NCBI RefSeq assembly: GCF_018139145.2
Contig: NC_059476.1
Span: forward strand, 4,835,501-4,899,500
Direction of reading: 5' to 3'
DNA: 64,000 nucleotides
From: Gymnogyps californianus
Taxonomy: Eukaryota > Chordata > Aves > Accipitriformes > Cathartidae
Every line of letters begins with the position of its first letter. The stretch's first letter is position 1. The notes under the pieces are model-generated. The model was not told the DNA's origin. It did no database searches and saw only the letters and a program-made list of their open reading frames with translations. This document shows positions 63,651-64,000 of this stretch, one piece after another. The position numbers were made by a program, and so were the translations under genes.

Positions 63651-64000
63651 ATTTTAAACTCACTAATAACTCACATTTCATATCATTTGAAGCTTCTGAC
63701 ACACTTAGCTTTGAATCAGTGAAGCCTCCTATGTGCTAAATGTTTAGCCCATGATAATAAGCCTTTGCTGGACCAGGGCTGAATTGTTAAACAAAGCAGA
63801 AAAGATGTTTAGACAGAATGAATTTTGGGAATCTTTTGCGGGCTGCATAAAGCTGCAAGATCGTAGGAAGCTGGGCTAGGGAGGAAGGACCTCTGAACAC
63901 TCAGTCATTTGAGTTGGAGAGGTGCCCACCCTTTGAGATATTTGTCTGAACCTTGCATGAACTGTTTCAGCTCCTTCGCTCTGTAGCATGGAGCTGGAGC

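Larger units (their letters stand above)
58509..64000 (+). other. CPXM2: CPXM2 intron 2 (5' part, runs off the window)
   Basis: This begins GTGAGA. No sequence resembling the next expected peptide (leading to the ESCPPLG start of the discoidin domain) is present up to the right edge, so the intron is at least 5.5 kb. It holds a T20 run and a (GAGAG)n tract; I recognise no transposon and no other gene. Confidence 0.75.

Overview
The window is nuclear DNA from a bird, most likely a neoavian rather than a chicken-like species. Three things point there: several 3'-truncated CR1 LINE copies ending in the ATTCTATG-type tail; a solo LTR of the TGTCCTGGTTT class that is abundant in bird genomes; and an AT-rich, gene-poor vertebrate layout with introns. 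I see nothing prokaryotic, no CRISPR array, no operon and no rRNA or tRNA gene. The species cannot be fixed from sequence alone.

The only protein-coding gene I can support is the 5' end of CPXM2 (carboxypeptidase X, M14 family member 2) on the + strand. Coding exon 1 (50752-51079) encodes a signal peptide, a tyrosine/acid-rich segment and a lysine-rich stretch. It ends at a clean GT donor in phase 1. A 7.4-kb intron follows, then a 23-base microexon (58486-58508) encoding a short lysine-rich peptide that fits the corresponding part of the CPXM2 linker. The discoidin and carboxypeptidase-like domains must lie beyond the right edge. A CpG-dense leader (about 50446-50620) marks the likely promoter and 5' UTR.

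Layout: 1-50445 is intergenic DNA 5' of CPXM2. It holds CR1 fragments (1324-1638, 12057-12103, 15843-15909, 18207-18731, 43190-43244), a solo LTR (5113-5757) next to a degenerate decamer tandem repeat (5803-5934), a MIR-like SINE remnant (38381-38470), simple repeats, and several CpG-rich or homeodomain-motif-rich patches that may be regulatory. 50446-51079 is the CPXM2 promoter, leader and exon 1. 51080-58485 is intron 1. 58509-64000 is the start of intron 2, containing a roughly 150-base (GAGAG)n purine tract.

I found no convincing new biological system. The oddest unexplained local structure is a run of two abutting near-perfect hairpins, followed by a weaker third, at 8892-8966. Other points worth checking are the CPXM2 microexon, an in-frame upstream ATG in the CPXM2 leader, and an orphan CpG-rich patch at 39127-39420.
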